A stretch of DNA of 64,000 nt from Brachypodium distachyon. Taxonomy: Eukaryota; Streptophyta; Magnoliopsida; Poales; Poaceae. The stretch is taken from the NCBI RefSeq assembly GCF_000005505.3, contig NC_016132.3:10540001-10604000 (forward strand), given 5' to 3'. Positions 30,159 to 39,943 of the stretch are shown here, piece after piece. Position 1 is the first letter of the stretch; each line of letters starts with the position of its first letter. A program made the translations under genes and the position numbers. The notes below the pieces were generated by a model. The model was not told where the DNA came from. It ran no database searches and saw only the letters and a list, made by a program, of their open reading frames with translations.

Positions 30159-32083
30159 ATGGCGAGCAGCAGCAGCCGGCTGGCTGGCGTAGCGCCGCTG
30201 CTGCTGACGGCCGTGCTGTGCCTGCAGCTGCCGACGGTGAGCCGCGCGCAGCTCCAGGTCGGGTTCTACGAGAAGACCTGCCCCGACGCCGAGACGCTTG
30301 TCCGGCAGGCCGTCGCGGCGGCGTTTGCCAAGAACAACGGCATCGCCGCTGGACTCATCCGCCTCCATTTCCATGACTGCTTCGTCCGGGTAATTGAGGC
30401 CGACATATATTCTTCTATACTCCCTGGTTCCGGATAACATATCACGTTCGCAACCGTCCCCTCATGCAGCACATCGGCATGCCCTGTGCGGCCGTGCCTA
30501 TGTCTCGTCGTTGCCGGTCTCTCGCCAGAGACCACCGTAGGATTACACTACCGGCCGTGTGGGTGCGGACCAAAGTTTTTTTTTGTTTATACTTATCACT
30601 GCGAATCTCGGAATTTTACGGCCCGATCAAAAGAGTTGAAATGAATTTCGAATTCAAATGTTAAAATTTGTTAAACAAATTGAATAGGTATCCTAGTCTT
30701 TAACAAAGCAAAATGAAATTTAGTGTTAAGTATACATGTAGCCTTCAGTTCTGCGAGGAGGATCAGGATTCGAAACCCAGCAATCCAGATTTTTCATCTG
30801 GTAGGTTAATTGCTCTGGAGGGAATGGAAGAATCCGTGACCGCCAGTTACCGAATACTAGCTGCTCGCCATGGTCTATCTCGGAAGAGGAAGAAAAAACT
30901 GCACGGGGCAACCATAAAGATATGCACAGCCAAAATTGTCATGGTTGACGATTTGATCCAGCTTGTTAACTATTGACACCATTCATGTCTGAAATTGGAT
31001 TGGGAATCAGACACATAATTTGAGCTTCAATCCAGGGTTGTTGATGCCTCATTGCTTAATCAAACACATCATCGCAACATTAGCGCAGCTAATGAATGTT
31101 TGTTTAAAAGTTATTTATATCCCCTAAAACAGTTATTTATATGGCTTGTCCTCTGCTTAACTGTTCAGGGTTGTGACGCCTCAGTGTTGTTGGTGTCTGC
31201 GAACGGAATGGCAGAGCGAGACGCTATGCCGAACAAGCCGAGCCTGCGGGGCTTTGAGGTGATCGACGCTGCCAAGGCCGCTGTCGAGAAGAGTTGTCCA
31301 CTCACGGTCTCCTGCGCCGACATCATAGCCTTTGCGGCCCGCGACAGCATCAACCTGACCGGCCAAATCGTGTACCAGGTCCCCTCCGGTCGCCGTGATG
31401 GCAACATCTCCCTCATGAAGGACGCCGACGAAAATCTTCCCCTGCCCACCTTCACCTTGCAGCAGCTCATCCACCTCTTCGCCAAAAAGACCCTCACTGC
31501 AGAGGAGATGGTCACCCTCGTAGGCGCACACACCATCGGCCGTTCCTTCTGCTCCTCCTTCCTCTCCCGCATCTGGAACAACACCAATCCCATTGTGCGC
31601 ACTCTCATTTGCTCATTTCTCATTCATATATATATATGAGCACTGGTTCATCACATCCCATTGTTGATGTACGTGCAGGTGGATGAGGGGCTGAGCTCGG
31701 GGTACGCCAAGCTATTGCGGTCCTTGTGCCCTTCAACCCCGAACAATTCGACGACGACAGTGATCGACCCGAGCACACCGACAGTGCTTGACAACAACTA
31801 CTACAAGCTGCTGCCGCTCAACCTGGGCCTCTTCTTCTCCGACAACCAGTTGCGGACCAACGCCGCGCTCAACGCCTCCGTGAACACCTTCGCGGACAGT
31901 GAAGCACTCTGGAATGAGAAGTTCTGGAAGGGCATGATCAAGATGGGGAACATCGAGGTCCTCACGGGGACCCAGGGGGAGATCCGCCTGAACTGCAGTG
32001 TCGTCAACAAGATCACTGGGATGGAGATGGCGCACTATTACTCGGGATCCGCCTCCTCCGTTGATGAGATCGTGACGAGCTGA
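30159..32083 (+). CDS. Class III peroxidase P1
   Basis: Three exons: 30159-30389, 31169-31594, 31679-32083; GT-AG introns, both phase 0; 353 residues. A secretory haem peroxidase that oxidises phenolics with H2O2 in wall or vacuole (EC 1.11.1.7). Signal peptide about residues 1-30, cleaved before QLQVGFY. The distal site [11 protein letters not shown] supplies catalytic Arg and His; proximal haem ligand His is in LVGAHTIGRSFC. Exon 2 starts with GCDASVL; a [23 protein letters not shown] block and [17 protein letters not shown] follow. A 25-residue C-terminal extension after the last Cys could be a vacuolar propeptide. First of four tandem peroxidases and the most divergent of P1-P3. The ATG at 30159 begins the signal peptide; an in-frame GTG upstream is not credible. 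Confidence 0.93.
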
Positions 32084-32339
32084 TGTGATGTATGCACTGC
32101 TTCCAATGTTAACTTAAGATTGATCATCGTTTGTGTTGCATGTTTTAGGATGTACGGGCCATGTGTGCATGTAAAACTGTGTGGTTTTGTTTGAGATTTT
32201 ATGTTCATGGTGGTGTGCCTATATTATCCATACCGGTGAATAAAATCATCTGGTATACAGCTCGGGCCTTCTTTCTTTTATATTTCCATTTTATGGATCT
32301 CTGGCTGTCTTTAATATGTTGTAACAAATTATAGTTCTA
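32084..32339 (+). other. P1 3' flank
   Basis: AT-rich 3' UTR and flank with a GTGAATAAAATCATC polyadenylation-like context near 32235. No gene. Confidence 0.5.
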
Positions 32340-32700
32340 GGGCCTCTTCGATTCGCCGGATGTCGCAAAACATAGGAATAGGAAAAACACATAAATGTGA
32401 TAACAATGCCTGTGAAACAGAGAACAGAGAAACAAAAGAATTCTACACACTTTGGTGTTTGATTCGCCAGAAGAGGGGAAACACAGGAATCCCAATACAA
32501 ATGCTCATATTAAAGTCAAACCGCAAGAAAATTTCAAGTTGCATCCTCATCATGCCATTAAATACCGATGTCTCGTCTTTTATGCAAAAGAATTCAAAAT
32601 GGAGGTGCAAGCGGGTCATAAAATTCCAATGTTTTTTCCTTTGAAATTGAAATTAAGGGGAAATTTTCTGTGTCACTCCTACAAAACCCCTCATATTTGA
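32340..32700. mobile_element. Probable MITE remnant
   Basis: Begins GGGCCTCTTCGATTCGCCGG and continues with the ACATAGGAATAGGAAAAACA pattern common to a grass MITE type that starts GGCCTCTTTGATTC. A partly matching right part (TCCTACAAAACCCCTC) ends near 32695, but the terminal GAGGCCC is gone. I could not establish a target duplication. Confidence 0.4.
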
Positions 32701-33264
32701 CAGCTCATCATGGATGGCCTTGGTGGATCCGTTGGTGGTGCTGCCCATAGGCCGCCTTGATGAGTGATCACTCACGGGCCTCTAGAGGATCCATGAGTGA
32801 TGATTATCCGGGTGGCACAGTCTAACGAGTATTCATCTCCGAGGGGCACCAAATAGGACCCGTCAATTGTTATGGTGTCACCACTGACAAGCCTTGTCCG
32901 AGTCCCGTCAAAGGTGACTCGACGCGCCACCCTCGAGTGACATACGCTGCTAGCGAGTCAGAACTTGGGGTGTGTAAAATACCAAAGCGGAGTGGAACCT
33001 CTAATGTCAATTTCATTTTAGAGATCAACGTGGGGAACCTCTAATATCCTGTTGTGTTTTTAGTTCTACTATGTTCCGATAAATATTGCTGGTCGTTGTC
33101 GGATGAAGCACCATCTTAGATCTTGGACCATCCATGGTGTACTGGATCTAAAGCCTAACACTTAAGCAAAAACCAGACGAGGTACCCTATATAATGATGA
33201 AAGAGAGATATGATATCTTAATATAGATGTAGCTTTGTTTTCTAAGGAAAAATGGTAGGTTAAA
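32701..33264. other. Intergenic, nothing identified
   Basis: Contains repeated GAGTGATCACTCACGGG and GAGTGATGATTATCC-like phrases (32760-32810), possibly the 5' part of the Harbinger element that follows. No ORF of interest. Confidence 0.4.
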
Positions 33265-34307
33265 TTGGTATTTCGGCGCAATTTCAGGATGTCTCCGAAG
33301 CTTTCCTTGAAGATTGCCGAGTACCTCAAGGAGTACGACGATTACTTCAAATTGAAGAGAGACGCCGTCGGCACACTTGGTTTCTCAACAACTCAGAAAT
33401 ACATGGTATCTCTCCGGTTGCTTGCTTATGGAATTCATGCCGATACACAGGATGACTACCTCCGCATGGCCGAGTCCATGGCCATCGATTGCATGTACAG
33501 TTACCGTAACGAAGTTATGGCGGTGTTTAGAGATATCTACTTGAGAACACCCACTCCAAAAGACACAATTCGGATCTTGGCACATAACGCAGAAAGAGGA
33601 TTCCCAGGTATGCTTAGGAGCATCGACTGTATGCATTGGTCATGAAAAAATGTCCATTTGCACACCAAGACATGTATAAAGGTCACAAAGGATCATGTAG
33701 TGTTGTGCTTGAGGCAGTGGCCGATCAGGATTTATGGAGGCATGCTTTCTTCAGTTTGACAGGATCATACAATGACATCAATGTGCTGCAATGCTCGAAT
33801 CTGTTCGCCAAGCTTGTTGAAGGCACTGCTCGTCTGGTAAACTGTGAGATCAATGGCGTATGTACACCAAGTGATACTACCTGGCAGATGACATCTATCC
33901 AACATGGTCAATTTCTTCACAAACGCACCCCCAAGAGTAGCAAGATCTTGGTTTGCGACACAACATGAAGTTTGTAGAAGGATGTTGAGCGGATATTTCT
34001 TGTCTTGCAGGCTCGATTTTCCATTGTCCGGTACACTGCTCTCACTTGGTCCAAAGATCAGATGTGGAAAGTCATGGCTGCTTGTGTGATCATCCACAAC
34101 AAGATCATTAAGAGCGACCGGGAATGTCTGGTGTATGACACTGACCCGTACAAACGGATGGGTCCTCTAGCCGATGTTTATCACCATGTGCCGGCTGCCT
34201 TTGCTGCTTTCCTCGTCTGGCGCTAGGAAATTCGAGACGCTTGTATTCATCAGCAACTTCGAGATGATCTGATCGAACATTTATGGATGCTCAGAGAAAA
34301 TGTCTAG
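33265..34307 (+). pseudogene. PIF/Harbinger transposase (ALP1/HARBI1-like DDE nuclease), decayed
   Basis: The pieces read in order as the plant ALP1-like/HARBI1 nuclease family. They are FRRNFRMSPKL at the start, LAYGIHADTQDDYLRMAES, TVRILAHNAERGFPGMLRSIDCMHW (first catalytic Asp), after a TGA at 33643 and a frameshift KKCPFAHQDMYKGHKGSCSVVLEAVADQDLW (second Asp), SYNDINVLQCSNLFAKLVEG, then frameshifted SWFATQHEVCRRML and ARFSIVRYTALTWSKDQMWKVMAACVIIHN with the ending HLWMLREN. At least three frameshifts and two stops. I did not find its terminal inverted repeats. It lies between P1 and P2 and shows no link to them. Confidence 0.85.
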
Positions 34308-34958
34308 TTCTTCTTATTTGTTTTGATTGAATTGTGATTCAAAACTTATTAAATAATATGCTCATTTTAATTTGCAAAATTTGGTACAGGGGAACCGTTT
34401 GGGGAGGGATGTGTGTGTGTCGGGCTAGAAGCCAGCTGAACCTCAGACAAAAATTTAGCCGGCGCCCCTCCATACGCGAAAAAACTGCGAAGATGAGGTT
34501 AGGTGAACGCAAAGTCGACGGTTCGTACGGTGGCCACACGACTTGTGAGGCAGGCCAGAGAAGCAGAGACACCTTCTCCCTGTCCGTGTCCGGCCCGTGT
34601 GAATCCCACGTCGCCCTCCGCGCAACTCCACATCGAGCCGGTGCACACGACACGATCGATCAATCGATCCGATCCGATCCGATCGTGTCCCTAGCTGCTA
34701 TACTTCCTACACAGTTCCGCAGCTTGACTTTACCACATTGGCACATTTCCTGCCTGCCTCAGCGGGGACTCACGAGTCACGACGCACAGGTACGTGCGTG
34801 CTCCCGTGGAACCAGTCCATTTCCACGTTACCGCGCGTCGGCGTATTCAAGAAAGCCGGCCACCTCACCCCTACTACTGCTCCTCCGTCTCCGTCTTCTA
34901 CTGTGGCCAGCACACAAGCGGATGTAGACTTGTAGCGTACGACTTGTCAAACTAACTT
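34308..34958 (+). promoter_or_regulatory. P2 distal upstream region
   Basis: Shares long blocks with the P3 upstream region (39370-39790): GTGTGAATCCCACGTCGCCC, GGAACCAGTCCA followed by CCACGTTACCGCGCGTCGGC, and ACGACTTGTCAAAC. The duplication that made P2 and P3 therefore included the promoter. The CACGT cores could bind bZIP or bHLH factors, which is only an inference. Confidence 0.6.
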
Positions 34959-34988
34959 ATCAACAGACAAACCTCTGGCCAGCCTCCC

Positions 34989-34996
34989 TATAAATA
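34989..34996 (+). promoter_or_regulatory. P2 TATA box
   Basis: TATAAATA 89 bp upstream of the ATG, in a block (CCTCCCTATAAATAC) also present before P3. Confidence 0.8.
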
Positions 34997-35084
34997 CTGC
35001 CGGTAAAGCCAGCCAATTTAAGCACTACACATGTTCACGATAAGACAATCACATATACCAGCTGCTAGCTAGCTCGAACTAACC

Positions 35085-37428
35085 ATGGCCAGCAGCAACA
35101 GCAGCCTGGCCAGTCTGGCGGTGCTGCTCACGGCCGTGCTGTGCCTGCTGCTGCCGGCGGCGAGCCACGCGCAGCTGCGTGTGGGGTTCTACAACACCAC
35201 CTGCCCCAACGCCGAGGCGCTCGTCAGGCGGGCCGTCACGGCGGCCTTCGCCAACAATTCCGGCATCGCCGCCGGGCTCATCCGCCTCCACTTCCATGAC
35301 TGCTTCGTCAATGTAAGCGAGTTTATCCGTAGGGATGCGCGGGGAAATGCACTTTTCGTCACCAATCAACATCCGTATGGTTACTAAAAGTTTCCGAGGC
35401 ATAGCTTTTTTTCCAGCTTCCAAGCACGTGTGGTCAAGTCCTTTTATGCACGAGTAGTTTCGTCAAGTGCTTTTACAAAAAAAAAAAAGTTTCGTCAAGA
35501 GATTATGGCTAACTTAAACTAACAAAGCTGAATCCTAACATGCAAAAGAGTCTAATAATATGGATCTTCAGGCTTCAGCATCCTTTTTTTTTTGCGCAAA
35601 CAGGCTTCAGCATCGATGTGAAAAAAAAAACGATATCCATATTAATTGTTTCAAATTTGTCCAAATATGGATGTATCTATCCTAAAAATTAAGCGTCTAG
35701 TCTAAATGCATGTAATATTTTGACTATTAAAATGGATCGGATGGGTATTATCTTTGCTCAAGGAAAATAAATGCATGGCACGCGATTTGGATACTGAAAA
35801 ACCAAACTTTTTACGACCAGTTTACATAGTAGCATAAATCACACAAGTATTACCTTTTGAATTTCTTATGTAATATTTCCACATGACAGGGGAAACGTGT
35901 ATTTATAGATAATTAATTTGGAAGATGACAACGTCAATAATAAAAAACTTCGAAGATAACGATTTTGGATTGACCAACAAGGCGGTGGGGACTGATCTGG
36001 TCGAGCGATAGATTTTGGACCACCTATGAGGCTATCATACGTCACGTGTCACCTTGTTAGCTAGGCAGCTCGATCACTGCTTTATGTAGACTCCTCGATG
36101 AGTTTAGACAAACCACAGCCATTTGTACATGTACTTGTTTGAAGAGCGTGCTACTTGAAGTAACATGAGGAGTAACAAACACGGCATAGATGCATTAGTA
36201 TAGCGGACGACGTATATGGAGCTACCTACGTACCATGCATGTCGTGGCGTACGTAGTGAAGAAATGTCCAATTTGATTTGTCTGTGTCTGTCCAGCATCT
36301 TTCGGTGGCTTGGTAGGCCGGTTAATTTGTCAGGAGAAACTAGTACGTTCGGAAACAAGTGATATGGATTTGTATAAACATGTCAGGTTAAGAACGATTT
36401 AATTGGTTGTGATTTGGACATATCTGTATATAATAATGATGCACACGCATAATAATACTTCAATCAAAGACGTTTATTAATAATGATGCACACGCATAAT
36501 AATACTTCAATCAAAGACGTTTATTATTTAACTTGATCTTATCCTAATAATGCTCGTGTGTTTGACTCTACTTGACACTGTATAGGGGTGCGACGCGTCG
36601 GTGCTGCTGTCCATCAACCCGGGCGGCGGGACGACGGAGCGGGACTCGGCGCCCAACAACCCGAGCCTCCGCGGCTTCAACGTCATCGACGCCGCCAAGG
36701 CCCTCGTGGAGCAGAGCTGCCCGCGCACGGTCTCCTGCGCCGACATCCTCGCCTTCGCGGCCCGGGACAGCGTCAACCTCACGGGCACCAACTCGTTCTA
36801 CCAGGTCCCCTCCGGCCGCCGCGACGGGATCGTCTCGAGAGCGACCGACGCTCTAAACAACCTCCCGGGCCCCAACTCGACGGCGGACGACCTCATCAAG
36901 GGCTTCGCGGCCAAGACCCTGAACGCGGAGGAGATGGTGGTCCTGTCGGGGTCCCACACGCTGGGCCGCTCCCACTGCGCCTCCTTCCTGTTCAAGAACC
37001 GGGAGAGGCTGGCGAGCGGGACCATCAGCCCGGCGTTCCAGGCGCTGCTGGAGGCTCTGTGCCCGCGCAACACGGGACAGTTCACGCCGGTCACCACGGA
37101 GATCGATCTCAGCACGCCGGTGGTGCTGGACAACAACTACTACAGGCTGCTGCCGTTGAACCTGGGCCTCCACTTCTCAGACGACCAGCTCATCCGCAAC
37201 GGCACGCTCAACGTGTTCGTCAACCAGTTCATCGCTAACCAGACGCTGTGGAAGCAGAAGTTCTTTGCGGCCATGATCAAGATGGGCAACATCGAGCCCA
37301 AGACCGGGACGCAGGGTCAGGTGCGCCTCAACTGCAGCATCGTCAACGCGGCCTCCTCATCCTCCTCCGCCGTGGTGATCGAGATGCCCCTGGTCCCGGA
37401 AGACCACGATGAGGTCGCCACCAGCTGA
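35085..37428 (+). CDS. Class III peroxidase P2
   Basis: Two exons, 35085-35312 and 36586-37428, phase 0, 356 residues. Secretory haem peroxidase with signal peptide to about residue 29 (cleavage before QLRVGFY), distal [26 protein letters not shown] at the start of exon 2, [16 protein letters not shown], and proximal haem His in [12 protein letters not shown]. The proximal motif reads GSHTLG where P1 and P4 have GAHTIG. The second intron of P1 and P4 is absent: [17 protein letters not shown] runs straight across that position. A 25-residue tail after VRLNC ends in VATS. Closest relative in the window is P3. The 1.27-kb intron holds a 47-bp tandem duplication and traces of an old Stowaway copy (about 35640-35740). 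Confidence 0.94.
36431..36524 (+). repeat. 47-bp exact tandem duplication in P2 intron 1
   Basis: Two identical copies beginning TAATAATGATGCACACGCAT at 36431 and 36478, just before the 3' splice site region. P3 lacks it, so it arose after the P2/P3 duplication. Confidence 0.92.
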
Positions 37429-37462
37429 TGATGTATACGTGCAGAGTGCCGGGTAATAATTA

Positions 37463-37575
37463 CTCCATCTGTGTCATATTAAGTGACTCAAATTTATCTA
37501 AATATGGACGTATCTATGCTTAAAAAAAATCTAGCTACATATAATAGAAAGTTATTTAATATGGGATGGACGGAG
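37463..37575. mobile_element. Stowaway MITE downstream of P2
   Basis: 113 bp with imperfect inverted ends (CTCCATCTGTGTCATATTAA at left; TTAATATGGGATGGACGGAG at right) and TA duplications at 37461-37462 and 37576-37577. The internal CAAATTTATCTAAATATGGA phrase is typical of grass Stowaway copies. Confidence 0.85.
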
Positions 37576-37967
37576 TAGTATGTACACGTATGTAAGTACG
37601 GGCGTGCGTGAGGCGCGCTTATGAGAGGCAGAGGCCTCGTAAGTGTGCACACCAGCTTGATTTGCGTGAATAAACGTTTTCTAATTATTGCGTGAATTGT
37701 GGTTGCAAAAATATTATTGCTTGATTTTTTTATAACTGCTGATCGTATATGCATGATTCCTACATGGAAACGATCTATCTCCGACCGGTGCGTGCATATG
37801 GATAATGGATCCCAGCATCGATCAGTGGTGATCCATTATTGCCACGTTCGTCGGTTTTCTGCAATATAATTGCCATAAATGGTCCGGCCGGTCTGTCTTA
37901 ATTTAGCAGGAATCGTCAGAACGTGGCATGCACAATGGTATGTAAGACTGTCTATCTTAGAGCATGT

Positions 37968-38210
37968 ATAATGGAATGATGTCAGCCGTTTCTTACAATG
38001 CCACATAGGATAAAATCTGACGTGAATAAGAGATGAATGAATAAAAATCATAAGAGCATGTACAATGGTTTCTGAGGAAAAGGGAATGTACAATGGTTGA
38101 TAAAACTGTCTTTTATTTAGAAAGACAACCAAATATGTTATACAATGAGTTATCTCTTAGTTTTGTATTTTAGAATTAATTAACTAAATGAATTATAAGA
38201 AAAGGTGAAA
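37968..38210. repeat. Repeat with AGAGCATGTACAATGG phrases, MITE-like
   Basis: The phrase GAGCATGTA(T/C)AATGG occurs at 37970 and 38053 in the same orientation, and ATGTACAATGGTTGATAAAA again at 38087. Such phrases open a common grass MITE type, but I see no matching inverted end. Confidence 0.4.
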
Positions 38211-38247
38211 TCTAGGAAAATGAGAAATTTGCCATAATTTAGTGTTA

Positions 38248-38333
38248 CTCCCTCCGGCACATATTAAGTGACTAAAATTTGTCTAAATATGGACGTATGT
38301 AATATTCCGGCACTTAATATGAGACGAAGGGAG
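38248..38333. mobile_element. Stowaway MITE between P2 and P3
   Basis: 86 bp, CTCCCTCCGGCACATATTAA to a right end reading CACTTAATATGAGACGAAGG then GAG, flanked by TA on each side (38246-38247, 38334-38335). Confidence 0.88.
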
Positions 38334-38510
38334 TATATTTTATTATGAACCAATTGTTTCATTTTTATTCCCATCTAGCCTTCTTGCCTATAGTGTGTGG
38401 CTAAAGTTTTTTTTTTGCGGGCACGTGTGACTAAGGATTTTCACACTTGTTATGTCCATGGCTATAAAGGTTTTATGTCCATGGCTAAGCGTGTGGTTTC
38501 AAGTTTAAAA

Positions 38511-39133
38511 GAGAAAATTGCATGAAGGATCCATAAACTTGGCACCGGTACTATTCATTTTCATCCATAAACTTGCGAATTTGAAAAGCAGCCCCTTAAA
38601 CATGGCACATTGGCTCACTTTAGTCCAAAACGAGAATTTCGGGCCAAATTAAGCCACGTAGGCATCTGGGATCTTGCGTGGAGCCCCCCGGAAAAAACGG
38701 GGTTCGGCCGCGGTCCAGGTTAAATCACCAACCCTAACCTCAGAAATTTCCAAATCCCCCCCCCCCTCTCTCTCCGAAGCAAGCGCCGCCCGTGCCACTA
38801 GTGAAGGCGTCGCCGCCGTTCCAGTGGTCGCCGAAGCCGCCGACCAATGCGTCTTTCAAGTCATCGTCGGTTCTTTGTAGCACTACATGGACCGCGGGTT
38901 ATAGGCCAAAAAGTTACAGAGGGTTCAACGAAAGAACAGAAAAATGGCCGCAACGTTGCGAAAAGAACCCCCTGAGCCACGACAGATGACAGCGTAGCTT
39001 AATTTGGCCCAAAATTGTCATTTTGGACTAAAATGAGCCGATGCGCCAAGTTTAAGGGGCCGCTTTTCAAATTTGCGGATGGATGAAACTGAACATCGCT
39101 GCCAAGTTTTTGGAACCCTCACGCAATTTCCTC
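38511..39133. mobile_element. Mutator-like element with long inverted repeats and GC-rich core
   Basis: 623 bp. The first and last about 155 bp are inverted repeats of each other (about 80% by eye), beginning GAGAAAATTGCATGAAGGAT and, read from the right end, GAGGAAATTGCGTGAGGGTT. The flanks AGTTTAAAA (38502-38510) and AGTTCAAAA (39134-39142) form a 9-bp target duplication with one mismatch. Long inverted repeats plus a 9-bp duplication are diagnostic of Mutator-like elements. The core (about 38675-38975) is GC-rich, with a CCGCCGTTCCAGTGGTCGCC stretch, unlike the AT-rich ends. It may be captured gene sequence, as in Pack-MULEs. There is no transposase. Confidence 0.85.
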
Positions 39134-39369
39134 AGTTCAAAATGACAAAAGCATATTATAACTTTCAAAATCTGGATGCCACTAATTAAAGGCAATCGTT
39201 AATTTGTGTTTGTCTTTCTCTAGTTCTTATTCTAATTGTGGATGTGCTTTGTTTGCGTTCCGTTTAAATAAACGTGATAGGCGACCTACCTTTGCAAAAA
39301 AAATAAAAAAATAAAAATAGAAAGCCGAGCAAAATGCTCGTGCTCGCGCAAGCTGCCATGTTTAGGGTT

Positions 39370-39810
39370 CTCTGTGCAAAGTCAGCAGTTCGTATGGTCG
39401 CCACACGACTTGTCTCCTCCCTCCAGCTGTCCCGTGTGAATCCCACGTCGCCCTCCGCGCAGCTCCACATCGAATCGGTGCACATGATCAATCTACCTGA
39501 CTGAGCATATATTCAGTTTCCCATAAACTTGCGAATCGGTCCTACGTACACTGTTCCGCAGCTTGACTTTACCAAATTTCCTGCCCGGCTCAGTCGGGAC
39601 TCACGAGGCAGCAAAATATACTTACACGTGCTACCATGGAACCAGTCCACTTCCACGTTACCGCGCGTCGGCGTCTTCAAGGAAGCCGGGCAACCTCACC
39701 GGCCCCAAGTACTATTCCTCGTCTCCATCTGCTACCGTGGCTAGCACAAGGGGGATGGGCCGATGTACGACTTGTCAAACAAACTAATCAACAGAGAAAC
39801 CTCGCTGACC
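39370..39810 (+). promoter_or_regulatory. P3 upstream region, duplicated with P2
   Basis: Blocks shared with 34490-34990 as described for P2, with small indels. The duplication boundary on the left lies near 39370. Confidence 0.65.
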
Positions 39811-39814
39811 TCCC

Positions 39815-39822
39815 TATAAATA
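39815..39822 (+). promoter_or_regulatory. P3 TATA box
   Basis: TATAAATA in the same CCTCCCTATAAATACC context as P2, 122 bp upstream of the ATG. Confidence 0.8.
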
Positions 39823-39943
39823 CCACCGGTAAGGCCAGCCAAGTTAAGCACTCATTCATTGTTGTGCAGTTTGACGATAAGACAACTTAATCACAAGTAC
39901 ACCAGCTGAAAGCTAGCTAGCTACCTCGATCGAGCGTGCGACC

